A program made the translations under genes and the position numbers. This document shows positions 8,604 through 19,730 of a stretch of DNA of 27,645 bases, in pieces. The stretch lies in NCBI GenBank assembly GCA_002081555.1, contig MZNV01000836.1:1-27645 (forward strand). The letters run 5' to 3'. The notes beneath the pieces are model-generated. The model searched no databases, was not told the origin of the DNA, and saw only the letters and a program-made list of their open reading frames with translations. The DNA comes from Protostelium mycophagum (Eukaryota > Evosea > Variosea > Protosteliida > Protosteliaceae). Numbering within the stretch: the first letter of the stretch is position 1; the number at the start of each line of letters is the position of its first letter.

Positions 8604-10944
8604 ATGGTGGGCGATGAAGATCATCAGTCCCTGACAGTAGACAGCAGATCAGCACCCTACCTATGGAAGGTGCAGAAATTCCAGATAGAGGAGGACAATT
8701 TCAAGTCAGTATTTCATTGGTGGAAAATACACTGAAACACTGTCAGGAGTTCAAAGAATCGGATAGTCCTCCATCTTCAACACGCATGCGAGAGGCTAGT
8801 GAATGGATCAGTTGTTTCTGTCTGATCTCTTTTGATCCCGACAAGGGGCAGGTTCGCGTACTCATTTTCAAATCTGTTGGTTCAGTTGTCTGATGGGAAG
8901 TCCAGTTTTTGGAGAAATGTTTCCCAGAGAGGTCTTTCGATGCCAAAGATGCCAATAACATGTGAGCTTCTTCTTTTTTCAAGGATTCACAATTCCCAGC
9001 GCCTTTTCTTCCTTTCCAGACATTAATATTGGGCATGGTACAATAGAATTTCTATACAACTACATCCTTCCTTCTGGTACAAATATTCTCTCATATAATA
9101 TATATAGTTCTATCCTATAATATGTATATAGTTCTCTCCTATAATATATATTAGTTCCATCATATAGTTCCTCATTTTTTAAAACAGGGAATGGAGGCGA
9201 ATATTATGCAGCTTGTATCTTTCGTCAAGAACCTGATGCCACCCAAGTTCGTGGCACTTTACAGGTCTGAATTTAATTTCCTTATCAAGATTGATGAAAG
9301 AAGAGATCACTTGCTGTCCTCAGCCACCATCCCCTACACAATTTTTTGAGCCAGGTGATCAGTATTGTCGGCCCACTTTTTTTTTCATTTGGTATTCCTG
9401 CACTTGAACAAGCAATGTCCAATATACAATCTTGGTCAGTCTCATATAATAGGATTAATCATTAAATACCCATAGGCCAACATTAATGTACGGTAAAAAG
9501 TATCAAGTCCCTCTTTCTGGGGAACTATTACAAGTGGAGATATCACAAAAGGAGGGTGTACCGAGGGATAGCCTCTTCCTTTCTGTATTGCAATATTAAG
9601 TTTGTCAATATGATGACATGACATAGAACTATTTTCAATCCCAATTATGGAGCTTGCAGAGCATACTACCTCATCTCTGGGCCCTGTGGGAGGCAATATT
9701 ATTGGATCATCCCATAATTGTATTTTCTGGGTCACCATCAGAATCCTCAGATGCTGTCTTGTCTCTTGTCGACAATATCCTTCCATTGCACTATCACGGA
9801 GAGCTTAGACCCTTCATCACAGTCAATGATACAACTTACGCAAATATTTTTGGCGGGAAAATGGGAGGGATCGTGGGAGTGACGAATCCATCCTGTTTGA
9901 GCTCATGGAAGGGTATCAAGGTCTTGCTTGCCGCTACAAGAAAGCGCCAAGAAAAATTCAAAAACGAGGTGAGTTGAATTTCCTAGAGTTGTAATAACTA
10001 TCCAACAGGTACTTTTTGGTGACTTCATCCCACTTTTAAAGGTGAGTTGTTATTCTTTGCTGCTGTTATCATTATATATGATGTAAGAATTCAGGAAACG
10101 TTCTCATATCTTCAGATCGATAACAAAACAGTATTGGGTGAGATATCATTGGAGAATAACCCTTTTGCAGTGAATGATATCATTACGAGACATTTCCACC
10201 ACCTTACTACCAACCTCCTCGTAATTTTTACAATTGTCCAACTTATTTTCCAAAAAAGAAATGAAGCGAGACTGAATAAAAAGGTACCACTTGAACAATA
10301 TATCTCCTCACTATTGCCTCGAAGAGAGATAAGCATATTACAAGACCCACCACATCTTGCCAACTTCTCAGAGGACACCTTTATCAACTCATTGTGTCAG
10401 TTAATTCAATTTCTCGCATTATTCTACAATGATAATTCTAATATAAAGTGAGCTATATATTGCGCAAATAAATAACAAATATTACAGCCCGACCAATTTT
10501 CAAGGGGAAGCTCAATGACGAGATATATTTCTACAGAAAATTTCTACGAACAAAGAGCTTTGCTTCATGGTTCAGGATGAGAAGAGATCAGGCCAGAGTC
10601 AAATTGATGGACTCTTTTTTTACAGCTGTCAAGAACACCAACATCAACAAGTTGTTGGAGGGCAAAGACGAATTGGTTGTTGTCGACCTCTATATGAGAT
10701 TGCAATCTTTCAAGGTGATCATTTTAGATTGTTTTGACCTCTTTATCTTGCATTTATAATAATCAGCGCACATAGTGAAGAAAAAAGTTTTTTTCTCTGT
10801 TGTACTGACTCACAGCAAAAGGCCTCAACAAAGGTGAAGGACGAAAGTCAAATTCAGCATCTGGATCAATCAATAGAAAATGTTTTCCAGCATCTACAAC
10901 AAGATTTACAGCAGTCCCTTTGTAAAAACACTCCACTTTCATAA
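8604..10944 (+). CDS. DENND6: DENND6 (FAM116) family Rab exchange factor
   Basis: Many-exon gene from the ATG at 8604 (MVGDEDHQSLTVD) to the stop at 10942-10944. Translated exons align in order with the DENND6/FAM116 family. The N-terminal longin-like part is SEWISCFCLISFDPDKGQ, then NNIAFSSFPDINIGHGTIEF (after a 38-nt intron) and YYAACIFRQEPDATQVRGTL. The DENN core has LWALWEAILLDHPIIVFSGS, LPLHYHGELRPFITVNDTTY and GIVGVTNPSC. The C-terminal helical part is EQYISSLLPRREISILQDPP and KFLRTKSFASWFRMRRDQAR. In animals DENND6 proteins are exchange factors for Rab14-type GTPases on recycling endosomes; that role is carried over by homology. The exon junction near 10450-10500 did not resolve cleanly in phase by eye. 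Confidence 0.9.
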
Positions 10945-11308
10945 AAAGTCTCACTCATAGAAAAAGCAAATATTTGTTGTAAAATTAATTTGTAATTAAG
11001 CAAAAGAGTTCGTTTTCAATGGGAAGATTTTCACAAAGTTTCATTTGTCTCGTGAGAGGGTCAATGAAGTCAATGTCACCCCAGTACCCATCACAGGAGC
11101 GGTGCTTTTTGGATGCCACCCAAGAGCCGCGATCAACTTTGTCATAATGTTGATATACAATTCATATTACATTGTGGTGCACAGGAATAGGAAATGACAA
11201 ATTGTATATTACAATAGTAATAGTGGCTATTGTAACTCTTGAAATCCTTCTCATGAAACGAGGTTTAAAGAAGAGGGAAATATTGTAATAGTTTTACATA
11301 GAGTGTAA
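10945..11308. other. Convergent gap between DENND6 and Ena/VASP, with an orphan open frame
   Basis: This 364-bp gap lies between two converging 3' ends. On the minus strand, 10985-11161 is an open frame of 58 codons with protein-like composition (VDRGSWVASKKHRSCDGYWG, then DIDFIDPLTRQMKLCENL). It has no start codon before its last third and no clear splice donor linking it to a gene. It may be a relic exon or chance. Nothing else is visible. Confidence 0.35.
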
Positions 11309-12902
11309 TCATCTGGAGTTGATGGCGGCGATGATCTCCTCCTTGACTCTATTTAACTCTGCTCTAACCTCACTCAATATCTCCTCCTTCAATTTGTTCA
11401 GGTCATCACTGCTGTAAGATCCTCCGGTATTGCTGCTTCCACTAGTATCTCTCTTTAGGGTTCCTACAGAGGGTGAAGCTGTCACGCGTCATTTATATCC
11501 TGATATAGTATATCTATGCAATCATATTGTATCTGAAGACAAGTTGCTTGTTATCAAAAATAAAGTACCTGCAGCTTTGGGTGCGGGTGGTGTAAATTTG
11601 GGTGCAGGTTTGGGTGCAGGTGCAGCGACTGGAGAAGGAGAAGGGGCTTCTCTCTCCACTGGTGGAGTGGAAGTCTGGAAGAGTCATTTTCGCCCAAAGA
11701 CATACTTTTTACCTTCTTTCCCGCGAGCATTTTGTTTCTTTGTGCCATCATAGCGGCCATCATTCCTCCAGCTCCTCCAGCGGCTGCGGCAGCACCACCG
11801 CCGCCACCACCACCACCACCGCCTTAAGATAATCAGCTAACTTGAACATATTCTATATCTCTCAAGCGATATTATATTCACTTTACAATAGGCGAGGAGG
11901 CCTTCAAATATGAATTTATTTGCAGATATAAAATATTAAATCAACTTGATTTCTGTCCTACCTCCAGCGGCTGGCTCCTTAGCAACGACCGGTGCGCTCT
12001 TGTCAACAGTTACGGCTATTCAAGTTTCAGTAATCATTATGAAGAAATGCATAATCCTCACTTTTCTTCAATTTGGCACCAGCTTGGATACCAGCAAGCA
12101 GTGCGTTACGGCCGCCACCGCCACCACCACCGCCGCCGCCAGCACTTGGTGCTGGGGGAGGTGCAGGGGCTGAGGGAGCGGGAGGGGGTCCTGGAGGAGG
12201 GGGAGGTCCACCAGCGGGTGGTGCAGGGGGTGCGGCAGGGGCTGCGGGAGGTGCAGGGGGTGCTGCAGGGGCTGCAGGAGGTGCTGCTGGAGCTGCAGGA
12301 GGAGCAGGGGGTGCTGCAGGGGCAGCAGGTGGTGGAGGGGCAGCTTGACGAAGTGCTTGAATGGTTAGGACTTCGGACAACGATGGAGAAAAACTCACTT
12401 CCGCCTCCTTGCTTGAGTTTAGAGACGACACCCTCGAAACCGGCAGAGAAGTTGGTCGCATCTTCTTTGCTTCCAAAGTTCAATCCATAGATCTGTCTGG
12501 GATCGGACCATTGATGAAAGGTCTCTGATAGACGCGTGTATACAGTGTCTTTTGTTACATTGGAATTGATCAACACCTATTTACGTCAGCTGTCCGCGAG
12601 TTAAAGTTCAAGGGATGTCTGTGGAATGAGGCAGTGAATAATTCTTACTGGGTTGGGTGTCTTCAAAAGTCTTCCAATGACACGATGTCCGCCTGTGGAG
12701 GTGTTCTCATACATGTCTAAACGGCAAAACTCATTTCCGTGCTCGCTGGGTGTCCATTTCTTCGAACCTGTATCGAAGAAGAAGACGACTGCCTTGGCCG
12801 AGAAAACTGCTTTTTCCCTGCAGAGGTCATTTTTTGTGATCAAATAATCCAAAGCGTATTATAAATGGGATTATAGAGTTTGTGGGTGGATACTCACGAC
12901 AT
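11309..12902 (-). CDS. VASP: Ena/VASP family actin regulator
   Basis: All family modules appear in order on the minus strand. The ATG at 12902 plus a short first exon gives MSEKAVFSAKAVVFFFDTGS, the start of an EVH1 domain, which ends with FHQWSDPRQIYGLNFGSKED. A Pro/Ala-rich stretch with PPPPPGPPPAPSAP follows, suited to bind profilin. Then comes a WH2-like G-actin site (NALLAGIQAGAKLKK), and a poly-Gly run leads to an F-actin site (MMAAMMAQRNKMLAGKK). The last exon is a right-handed coiled-coil tetramerisation domain (LNKLKEEILSEVRAELNRVK) ending in IIAAINSR and the stop at 11309-11311. The protein should tetramerise and elongate filaments at the leading edge or filopodia. About six introns are inferred. 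The family is known from animals, their unicellular relatives and Dictyostelium. Confidence 0.95.
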
Positions 12903-13190
12903 GGTTTAGATCGGTTTGCGTGAAACGAGAATGATGCCTTCAATGCCAAAAAGTTGGTACTTACACGTATAAATATCGATAGAAAAAATTCCTATTTTCA
13001 TAGTTCCGCAAGGTAGTGACGTTTCAACGCCAAAAGTTGGTTTCCGAAAATGAAAAAAATCCAAATCGGAAAAAAAACACCAACTTTGCCGGATTAATAC
13101 ACAGCGCCTACCCTTGGAACAGAAAAGATTCTTTGCAATAGCATCGAAATGTTTAGAAGTGAGGATACAAGTGAAGAGTTTTTATTAGAA
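12903..13190. promoter_or_regulatory. Ena/VASP upstream region with a motif in three copies
   Basis: The 288 bp between the Ena/VASP start and the eIF3d stop contain CAATGCCAAAAAGTTGG (12941-12957), CAACGCCAAAAGTTGG (13025-13040) and, inverted, CCAACTTTGCC (13080-13090). The shared core GCCAAA(A)(A)GTTGG is not explained by coding sequence and may be a transcription factor site. Which factor is unknown. It also partly resembles an E2F core. Confidence 0.4.
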
Positions 13191-15277
13191 TTATTCCCTG
13201 TCCTCTCTCTCCTCCTCCTCGTTAGGGAGTTGGTGAATACGCAGAGCTGATCTTTCCAAGTCTCTAGTGATGACAAAGTTTCCGTCGCCCTCTATCTTTT
13301 GGAAGAATAGAATGAGGTTCTTGATGACTCCCCAGGCGTTCTTGATGTTGATCGCCGTTTGTGTCGCAAAGTCTCTGGTGCTGTAATCTTGAATTCCCAA
13401 GATGGCATGGGTAGTGTTGTCCTTTGGATGGTTTCTGCTCACAAATCTATGGCATGTCATTCAATAGAAGGGGAGGTCAGTACAAACCCAAGCTTGATGA
13501 AATCAGTTCCCGCCAAATGACTCTGGATCGTCCACTTGGCCAGCTTGGATCCGTTGTTCTTCAATTCTGTAGTCACAACGGCACCCTTCTGCATCTCGAG
13601 TTTCTTCCTCCATTCACCTCCGGGCTTGGGGTCGTATTCGTTCACAGCCTTCACCGTGAAGGTGATCTCTCTTCCCTCAAGTGTAGATACGGCATCCACC
13701 TGCATCTCTCACACAGAGTTCACCACATCCTCTTACCTCAGTTCTTGCGACGAGGTTGATGTCATCACCGAGTGACCACTTTCTGTACTTGTATCCGACT
13801 GGTGCGTATTCCTCATTCCCTTCTACGAATGGATTCTTCCTCTCCAATTTCTTCTTCTCAGCGGCTGTTCTCCATCAGAAGATGGTTGTGGTTATACGAC
13901 TCACTCTTGGATATGATCTGTTGTGAGAAGGCCTTGTTAATAAAGGTCGCCTCTCTGCTGAGGGGAGTAGGTGCGTTGATGTTGTTATTGTCCTCTATGG
14001 GTGCATCGAAAGAAGTCTCCCCCACGGTAAGAAGGTCCAGAGGGGAATCGTCTCTCTTGTCGAAGAATATCTTCTCCCCAATCTTGGTCACTTGGATATC
14101 CCAGGAGTACCTGTTCCTCTCAATCTCTTATAATCTAAAAATAGATCTCATCTTTCCTGATATCTTCACAAGAAAAAATATACTGATGCAATAATCACTC
14201 ACATTGATTTTGTGACAGCCATGAGATGTGTCAAGATGACGTCAGTGGCAAAGACGTTGCCCTCTCCTGCATCAGCAAGCTCCTTGAGGATAGGGTCCTG
14301 GGATGTGGAAACAGTGAAGAATGCGGCCTTGGTGCTCTCGATGGGCTTTGTATTTTTGAGACTTACAGAGTTGTAGCTCTTGTCGTACGCGGGGATTTCT
14401 CCAGCCGTCGTGCTGGGAAAAATTAAATTTAAAAGTATTTCTTGTCTTTACAAAACAGTCAAATTTTATTACATTTTATCAAGAAAAATGACTTTACAAA
14501 TGAATTAAAGGATAAACACTGACGCTGAGTTTTCCCAGTAAGACAATTTGAAAAGAGGAAGATACTTACAGATCAGTGACTTGAGGTTCTTCTGTGCTGA
14601 CCTTGTTGAGATGGGCAAATTCAATTGTGATGAGCTCATTCCAATCGGGCTTGATCTCAATGGAAGGCTCTCTTCTTCTAATGGCTGGGCCAGTATTGGG
14701 CTCGAAGCGTCCACGATAGCCATAAGCATTTCTGGCCAGAGCCTGTCTCTTACCTCCTTGAGATTTTCCTATCCTTGTTCACACGTGTTTTTACAAGTTC
14801 TAATGGATAAAATACCTCCATATCTTTGTTGTTGTGCGGTGGGTTGAGCACGTTGAATGTTTCTCATCTGTTGGAAACCACGGTTCTGGAAACCCTTTCT
14901 TCCGTACAGGCGACGGCCAGGAATCTGCAAAATGAGTCCTTGCAATCACTTTTATACCAGCCACCTTAGTGTTATCGACAGTTTGGAAGCTGGCATCGTC
15001 ATCCTCATAAGTCCAAGTGAATAGGGCGTTTCCTGGTGCATCACGATCTCTCTGATATCTTGTGTCTGAAGAATTTTAATCAAAATTAATTTCTCCACAA
15101 CTCACTTCTTCCAGAACCAGCTGGGTTGAGATCAGCTACACGTCCAAGCTTGTCTGCCTTGGAATAAGGAGCATAATAAGGCACTTCCTTGTATTGCTCA
15201 GGAACAGAAGAAGGTCCCCAACCAGAGTGCTGGTCCATACTGGGTAATACAAACGGAATCAGACCACTTGTCGCCAT
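13191..15277 (-). CDS. EIF3D: Translation initiation factor eIF3 subunit d
   Basis: Minus-strand, multi-exon gene. The ATG at 15277 begins [20 protein letters not shown], followed by the family motif [20 protein letters not shown] and [12 protein letters not shown]. The next exons hold [19 protein letters not shown] and an Arg/Gln-rich RNA-binding-like stretch ([20 protein letters not shown]). The cap-binding core is unmistakable: [53 protein letters not shown] and [13 protein letters not shown]. The C-terminus is a short acidic tail ([11 protein letters not shown]) ending at 13191-13193. In other eukaryotes eIF3d is a peripheral eIF3 subunit that contacts mRNA and can bind the 5' cap of selected transcripts. 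It lies head to head with the PH-domain gene, 152 bp apart. Confidence 0.95.
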
Positions 15278-15429
15278 TTGATCTGAATTAATTTTCGAAA
15301 ATGATGATCACCAAAACCGAGAAAGGATTCAGAGGGGCGTTTCGCCACCGGATCACGTTGTAGACCACCGTAATATTTTTCAAGGAACTGGTCTTTTCTG
15401 GCCATCCATTTTCACGACCAAAAACAAAC
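15278..15429. promoter_or_regulatory. Shared gap between divergent eIF3d and PH-domain genes
   Basis: The 152 bp between two divergent start codons must carry both promoters. A short perfect inverted repeat GGCGTTTCGCC lies at 15336-15346 in a GC-richer patch. No other site is recognised. Confidence 0.4.
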
Positions 15430-17090
15430 ATGGCGACCATGAAGAAGGCCGTCATCTATAAAAGAGCCGAATCCTCAGAAGGATGGAATAAGAGATTTGG
15501 TGAGAAAATACATGAATACATTTTATTGACTATTCAGGTGTACTACAGAATAATTTTCTACTGCTCTTCAACAAAGATACAGATTCGCACAACAGAGCCA
15601 ACGCTAAATACGCACTCAATCTAACTAGTTGGTGAGGGGGACCTCTTACTCTTCTCTGACTCTGTGGTAGTACAGTAATGACAGCACCTACTTTACATAC
15701 TTACGGTTTCACCGTCAACCTGCCACACGATACGAAAAGGAAATACATCACTCTCGCAGCACAAAATGCTGCAGACTTCCACGAGTGGACTCAGAGGTTA
15801 GTGTCCGCCGGAAGGACTAATGGTTCCACTGTTTTGACTCCCACAGGTCAGTTAAATTTATTCTAAATATTTTTTTGACCGCTATAGACGTCCTCTCAGG
15901 AGGTACTGTCGTGAGGATTGTGAATGGACCTACTAATGGCCTGGTCTCTTCTGGAAGTAACATAATCGCGAATACCTCTCCTCCCACTTACCCAAATTCA
16001 AAGTACCAACAAGTACAAAATCCTGTGGTTCCTTCACCACCAACAGTGGTAGTACAGCCCAATCCTGCATACAATAGACCTGTATCGGCGGTTGCACAGA
16101 CACAAGCAAAAGACCAACAGAGGCAGAATGTGTATAATCAACAACAGATTTTGAAGGAACAGCAACAGCAACCTGCTCATTATCCTAATTATGGAGGTAT
16201 GTAAATCTCTCCCGGATTGTAGATTCACATTCCAGGGCAACAAAGTAATCAGCCCGGACCGCAAGCTTATCCACCCCATCAAGGATACCCACCACAACAG
16301 CAACAAGGATATTCACAACAGCAACAGGGTTATAATCAACAGCCAGGATACCCACAACAGCAACAAGAATATCCACAACAGCAAGCTTATCCATCTCAGC
16401 AAGGATATTCACCACAACAGCAACAGCAAGGATACTCACCACAACCAGGACATCCACAACAGCAAAAAGGATACCCACAACAGCAACAAGGATATCCACA
16501 ACACCAACCAGGACATCCACAACAACATCAAGGACATCCACAGCAACAAGGACATCCACAGCATCAAGGATATCCACTACAACACCAACAAGGATACTCA
16601 CAACAAGGGCATCCACAGCATCAAGGGCATCCACAGCAGCAAGGATATTCAAACAACAGTTATGGTAGTCAAGGATATCCTCAACAGAATACCCCTTCTT
16701 ACACTCAAAACAATTATGGGAATTCCCAGAATAATTATCCCAACACCCACCCTTATCCCACGGACGTAAAAACTAATAATAGCTTCGTACAATCAAACAG
16801 CGGCTATCCCAGCCAGAATAATTTTCCAAACCACCAAGCGGGGAATGATCAGCAAGGATATCCAAGTGCTCGTTCTTCTGGAAATCATTCTGGAAACCAT
16901 TCCCTATCATGTCAGTTTTTCTTTTTTCGAAACCTGTTGCTGAGATTCTGCAGCTTATTCAGAGCTTCCCGCCAATCTATATGGCCCCTCCGGGGTTCAA
17001 GGAATGGGTAATCCTCATGCACCTGCTTATTACTCCTCCTCACCTCCTCCATATTCCCAAAGACAACCAAACCTTGCTGATATTGGCTAA
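15430..17090 (+). CDS. PH-domain protein with a Gln/Tyr/Pro-rich GYPQQ repeat tail
   Basis: The ATG at 15430 begins [20 protein letters not shown]. After a 45-nt intron the PH domain continues as [20 protein letters not shown] and [20 protein letters not shown], and ends with the helix containing [12 protein letters not shown]. The invariant Trp is present. A linker follows, then about 16 imperfect units of the type [14 protein letters not shown] and GHPQQHQ (16250-16650), then an Asn/Ser/Tyr-rich stretch. The last exon gives [15 protein letters not shown] before the stop at 17088-17090. About five introns are inferred. PH domains commonly bind phosphoinositides. GYPQQ tails occur in membrane-associated and phase-separating proteins. 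A lipid-tethered scaffold is a reasonable inference. No exact family name is offered. Confidence 0.85.
16255..16660 (+). repeat. Coding tandem repeat, CAACAGCAAGGATAYCCA units
   Basis: Imperfect 15-27-bp units built from CARCARCAA and GGATAYCCA or GGACATCCA encode the GYPQQ/GHPQQ tail of the PH-domain protein. Unit number and length vary, which points to slippage or unequal exchange within the exon. Because the repeat lacks stops in other frames, long shadow frames appear on both strands. Confidence 0.85.
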
Positions 17091-17149
17091 AATCGTTTAT
17101 AAAACATCACTTGCTACACAAGGAAAATCTAAAAGTCGTGATGCTGTAT

Positions 17150-18009
17150 CTATTCAACAGAGTGCACACTGTCAGTCTTGACAAAGAGTTTGTTGGAGAC
17201 TTCTAAATTGACAGCCACCTTGATCACTCCCTTTCCTTCCATCTTCATGGGGACCTAATCATTCAACCTAATTGTCTCAAGGGAGTTGACGTACCTCTAT
17301 CAGTTGTAAAGAAGAGACGAAATCTTTTGTGGATTGGTTTGTCTGGAAGAAATTTGTAAAGACAGAATACTCTTTTGGTGAGAGGGTAGATTGCTCCACG
17401 CTGGCATCTGCGCCCTTCTCTGACAAGAATTGACTCTTATGAGAGGCGTCTGAAAAGACCTACAGGTGTGAGATCATATAGAAGCTGAGATGTGCTGGTG
17501 ATCACCTTCTTTCTGAGAGATTGGTCTTTGAAGGTAAGGAGAGTCGTCTTACTGGCAAACTTGACGCTGCTGGTGCTGTTGTTCAACACCAGAAACTGTG
17601 CGACGTCAATTAGATGATGTATATGTGGAGGTCGTCTACCCTCAGTTGGACGAAGTCGCCATCTGCAACATCATGTAAAGAGGCCCAGATTGAGACATTC
17701 TCATCTATTCCATATCCAACAATTTTGCTCTGATCAAAGTGATCGTTTTTTGGGATGTCTATAATTGTGATCAGATCGCGTCGTGGAATCCTTCAAATTT
17801 GTTTGAATGCACCTGGTTTCTTTGACTTCTCAACCAACTTTCCACACTGATCTTTATGGTTCTTCCAAGCAGCCACCTGGCCTTCTCATATTAGAACTGT
17901 GGATAAAAGCGAACCTCTCACATTCTCTGCTGCAGTACCACTCTTGCTTGCATTTGCCACAAAACTTCTTCGCATCTTTGCGGCAAACTGTGCAGCTGTG
18001 TGAACTCAT
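17150..18009 (-). CDS. MYND zinc-finger protein of unknown function
   Basis: The ATG at 18009 begins MSSHSCTVCRKDAKKFCGKC. With a 5' intron removed, the finger continues as KQEWYCSRECQVAAWKNHKD and QCGK. All eight metal ligands of a MYND finger are visible: CxxC, CxxC, the YCSxxC pair, then His and Cys of HKDQC. The rest gives GYGIDENVSIWASLHDVADG, then FLVLNNSTSSVKFASKTTLL and MKMEGKGVIKVAVNLEVSNK, beta-rich but unrecognised, ending at 17150-17152. The protein is about 200 residues long. MYND fingers usually recognise short proline-rich peptides, so this may be an adaptor rather than an enzyme: no SET domain is present. It converges on the PH gene (59 bp) and diverges from the next WD40 gene (93 bp). 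Confidence 0.85.
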
Positions 18010-18102
18010 GGTGGTGGTTGTTGTAAAACTGATCTGATCAGATCACTGCGCGCCAAATCAACGCAACATTTTTCCTTTGCCATCTCACTGGGTGTGGTAC
18101 AC
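18010..18102. promoter_or_regulatory. 93-bp bidirectional promoter with palindrome and E2F-like site
   Basis: This is the gap between the MYND and WD40 start codons. It contains a perfect 16-bp palindrome TGATCTGATCAGATCA at 18030-18045 and, 2 bp further on, GCGCGCCAAA at 18048-18057. The reverse complement of the latter, TTTGGCGCGC, fits the E2F/DP consensus TTTSGCGC. Such a compact arrangement suggests coordinated, possibly cell-cycle-linked, expression of both genes. This is inference from motif shape only. Confidence 0.45.
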
Positions 18103-19705
18103 ATGACAATACCAACTGGTTGGTCTCCCTTCCTGCCAGTTATTAATGCCAAGCCAACACTTTACAACTACGCTTATTCACAACGAGAACTTTGTTCTGG
18201 CTCCTCCATACATCACTGGTTGGTTGATTAAGACCTGCCCTTCAACTATGTTTTGTTGATCAGAGTCAGGCAAATTCGCGACCTGATTCAGGTGTCGCAA
18301 AACGACGATGTCTTTTATGTTAAGAACGTCAACATAATGAGGTATTCCTCAAAAGATAAAAAGGTAACATTCAAACATCTGAAATCTCTGACATCACAGA
18401 GCTGCATCTTTGAGACACTGAGTTTTAAGCCGTATTGTATCACTGAAGGATTTGGTTTTGTTGCTGCAGGTGGCCAATCGAGTGAATTGATCATCAGAAG
18501 CGCCGATACCAGAATGTACGCAATATTTCCAAAAAATTAGATGTCCATGAGCCAACCTACTCAGTTTACGAGTCGATACGAATGTTGGGGCCAAGATAAA
18601 TAACGGCCTTTTCTTTTCGCGGCCCAACGCACCATCTACAACGGAACCAGTCAACGAGACGCATTTAATACAATCGAACAACGATTCTACAGTTCGAATT
18701 TTCAACATCGCGATGACGTCACCCATCTTGGAACAGGTGAGTCAAGATTACGTACAAATTTATCCTTTTTTTGGTTAACAATTTGATGTTTGATATTTTT
18801 AAAATTTGAATTTCGATTTTCAGCACCCAAAAACAACATAGTGAAATTCGATTAGGTCCAAGTGATGAGGTTTCCTGCAGCGATAAATTACAGTGCCGTC
18901 TCACCTGACGGAACATTTATGGTGTCAGTGGGTGACACACACGATGTCTTCTTGACATCTATCAATTCGACCAGAAATCAATATAAACATTTTCAGACAT
19001 TATCTGGTGAGTCTTATTTTCATCTTTTGTAACTTTTATTGACGATTTCAACTCTTTGGTATTTTTGAATCATTACAAACCTGAAAAAATATATTCTGAT
19101 GGATATAATGTGTATCTAGAATAACAAATTACAGAGGCTTCTGATTTCGGATGTGGATGTGCTTGGAGTGAGGATTCAATGCAATTTGCAGTTTCGAGTC
19201 AGGACGGATTAGTCTGTGTTTGGGATATCAGATCCCAGAAGGTGCTGGCAAAGATGCACAGTTTGGCACCAGTGAGTCGGAGATGTCAGATGTATATAAT
19301 TGAGACGAGCAGAGATCGGCTTGTCGCGCAGTGAAATTTTCAAAACTAGGTTATATGGATTTATTGATGTTCTCAGAACACCAATCTTTTGTACATATTG
19401 TAGACAGCAGAAATTTCAATGACGAGCAGGTCAGATTTTCAAGTCTTTTTTCCAAGATAAATATTTCTATTTATATCTAAATTTGTAAGGTGATCCATGT
19501 GCTCGATTCAGACACAGAAGTAGATATTTCTGGCATCGCATTTTCAAACAAGAGTGACTGCGTGTATATCGGTATGTCATGTCTTAGACATATAAAGTGA
19601 CACTGTGCAGGCAGTGTTAGAGGAAGTCCTACTGGGAATCATGTTCACGAGTATAAATTGAACACGGGGGCAAGGAGATCCTTCTGCTCGAGTTCTATTT
19701 TGTGA
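18103..19705 (+). CDS. WD40 protein resembling the fungal DUF2415 group
   Basis: The ATG at 18103 opens MTIPTGWSPFLPVINAKPTL. A 50-nt intron joins SSIHHW to QIRDLIQVSQNDDVFYVKN, giving an HWQIRDL motif that I recall from fungal WD40 proteins with a DUF2415 motif. Later exons are FVAAGGQSSELIIRSADTRI, INYSAVSPDGTFMVSVGDTH, CAWSEDSMQFAVSSQDGLVC (followed by VWDIRSQ) and SFVHIVDSRNFNDE. The last is VDISGIAFSNKSDCVYIGSV, ending in KLNTGARRSFCSS at the stop 19703-19705. These are typical propeller blades, so the protein is a single propeller of about 380 residues. Its cellular function is unknown to me. About eight introns are inferred. One at 18364-18399 is 36 nt long, a multiple of three, and has no stop. 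Confidence 0.85.
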
Positions 19706-19730
19706 ATACTAAAGGCAGATGATGTACTAT

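Noticed and set aside
12073-12348. Plus-strand Gly/Ala-rich frame, and overlapping Ser/Cys/Thr-rich frames
   Set aside because: These are shadows of the Ena/VASP proline-rich exon on the minus strand, whose flanking exons give EVH1 and WH2 motifs.
16185-16652. Long minus-strand frame of 155 codons rich in Val, Ile, Leu and Ala
   Set aside because: It is the antisense shadow of the GYPQQ-coding repeat. Its hydrophobic periodicity is forced by the CAACAG/GGATAYCCA units, and the plus-strand frame fits the PH-domain gene with good splice sites.
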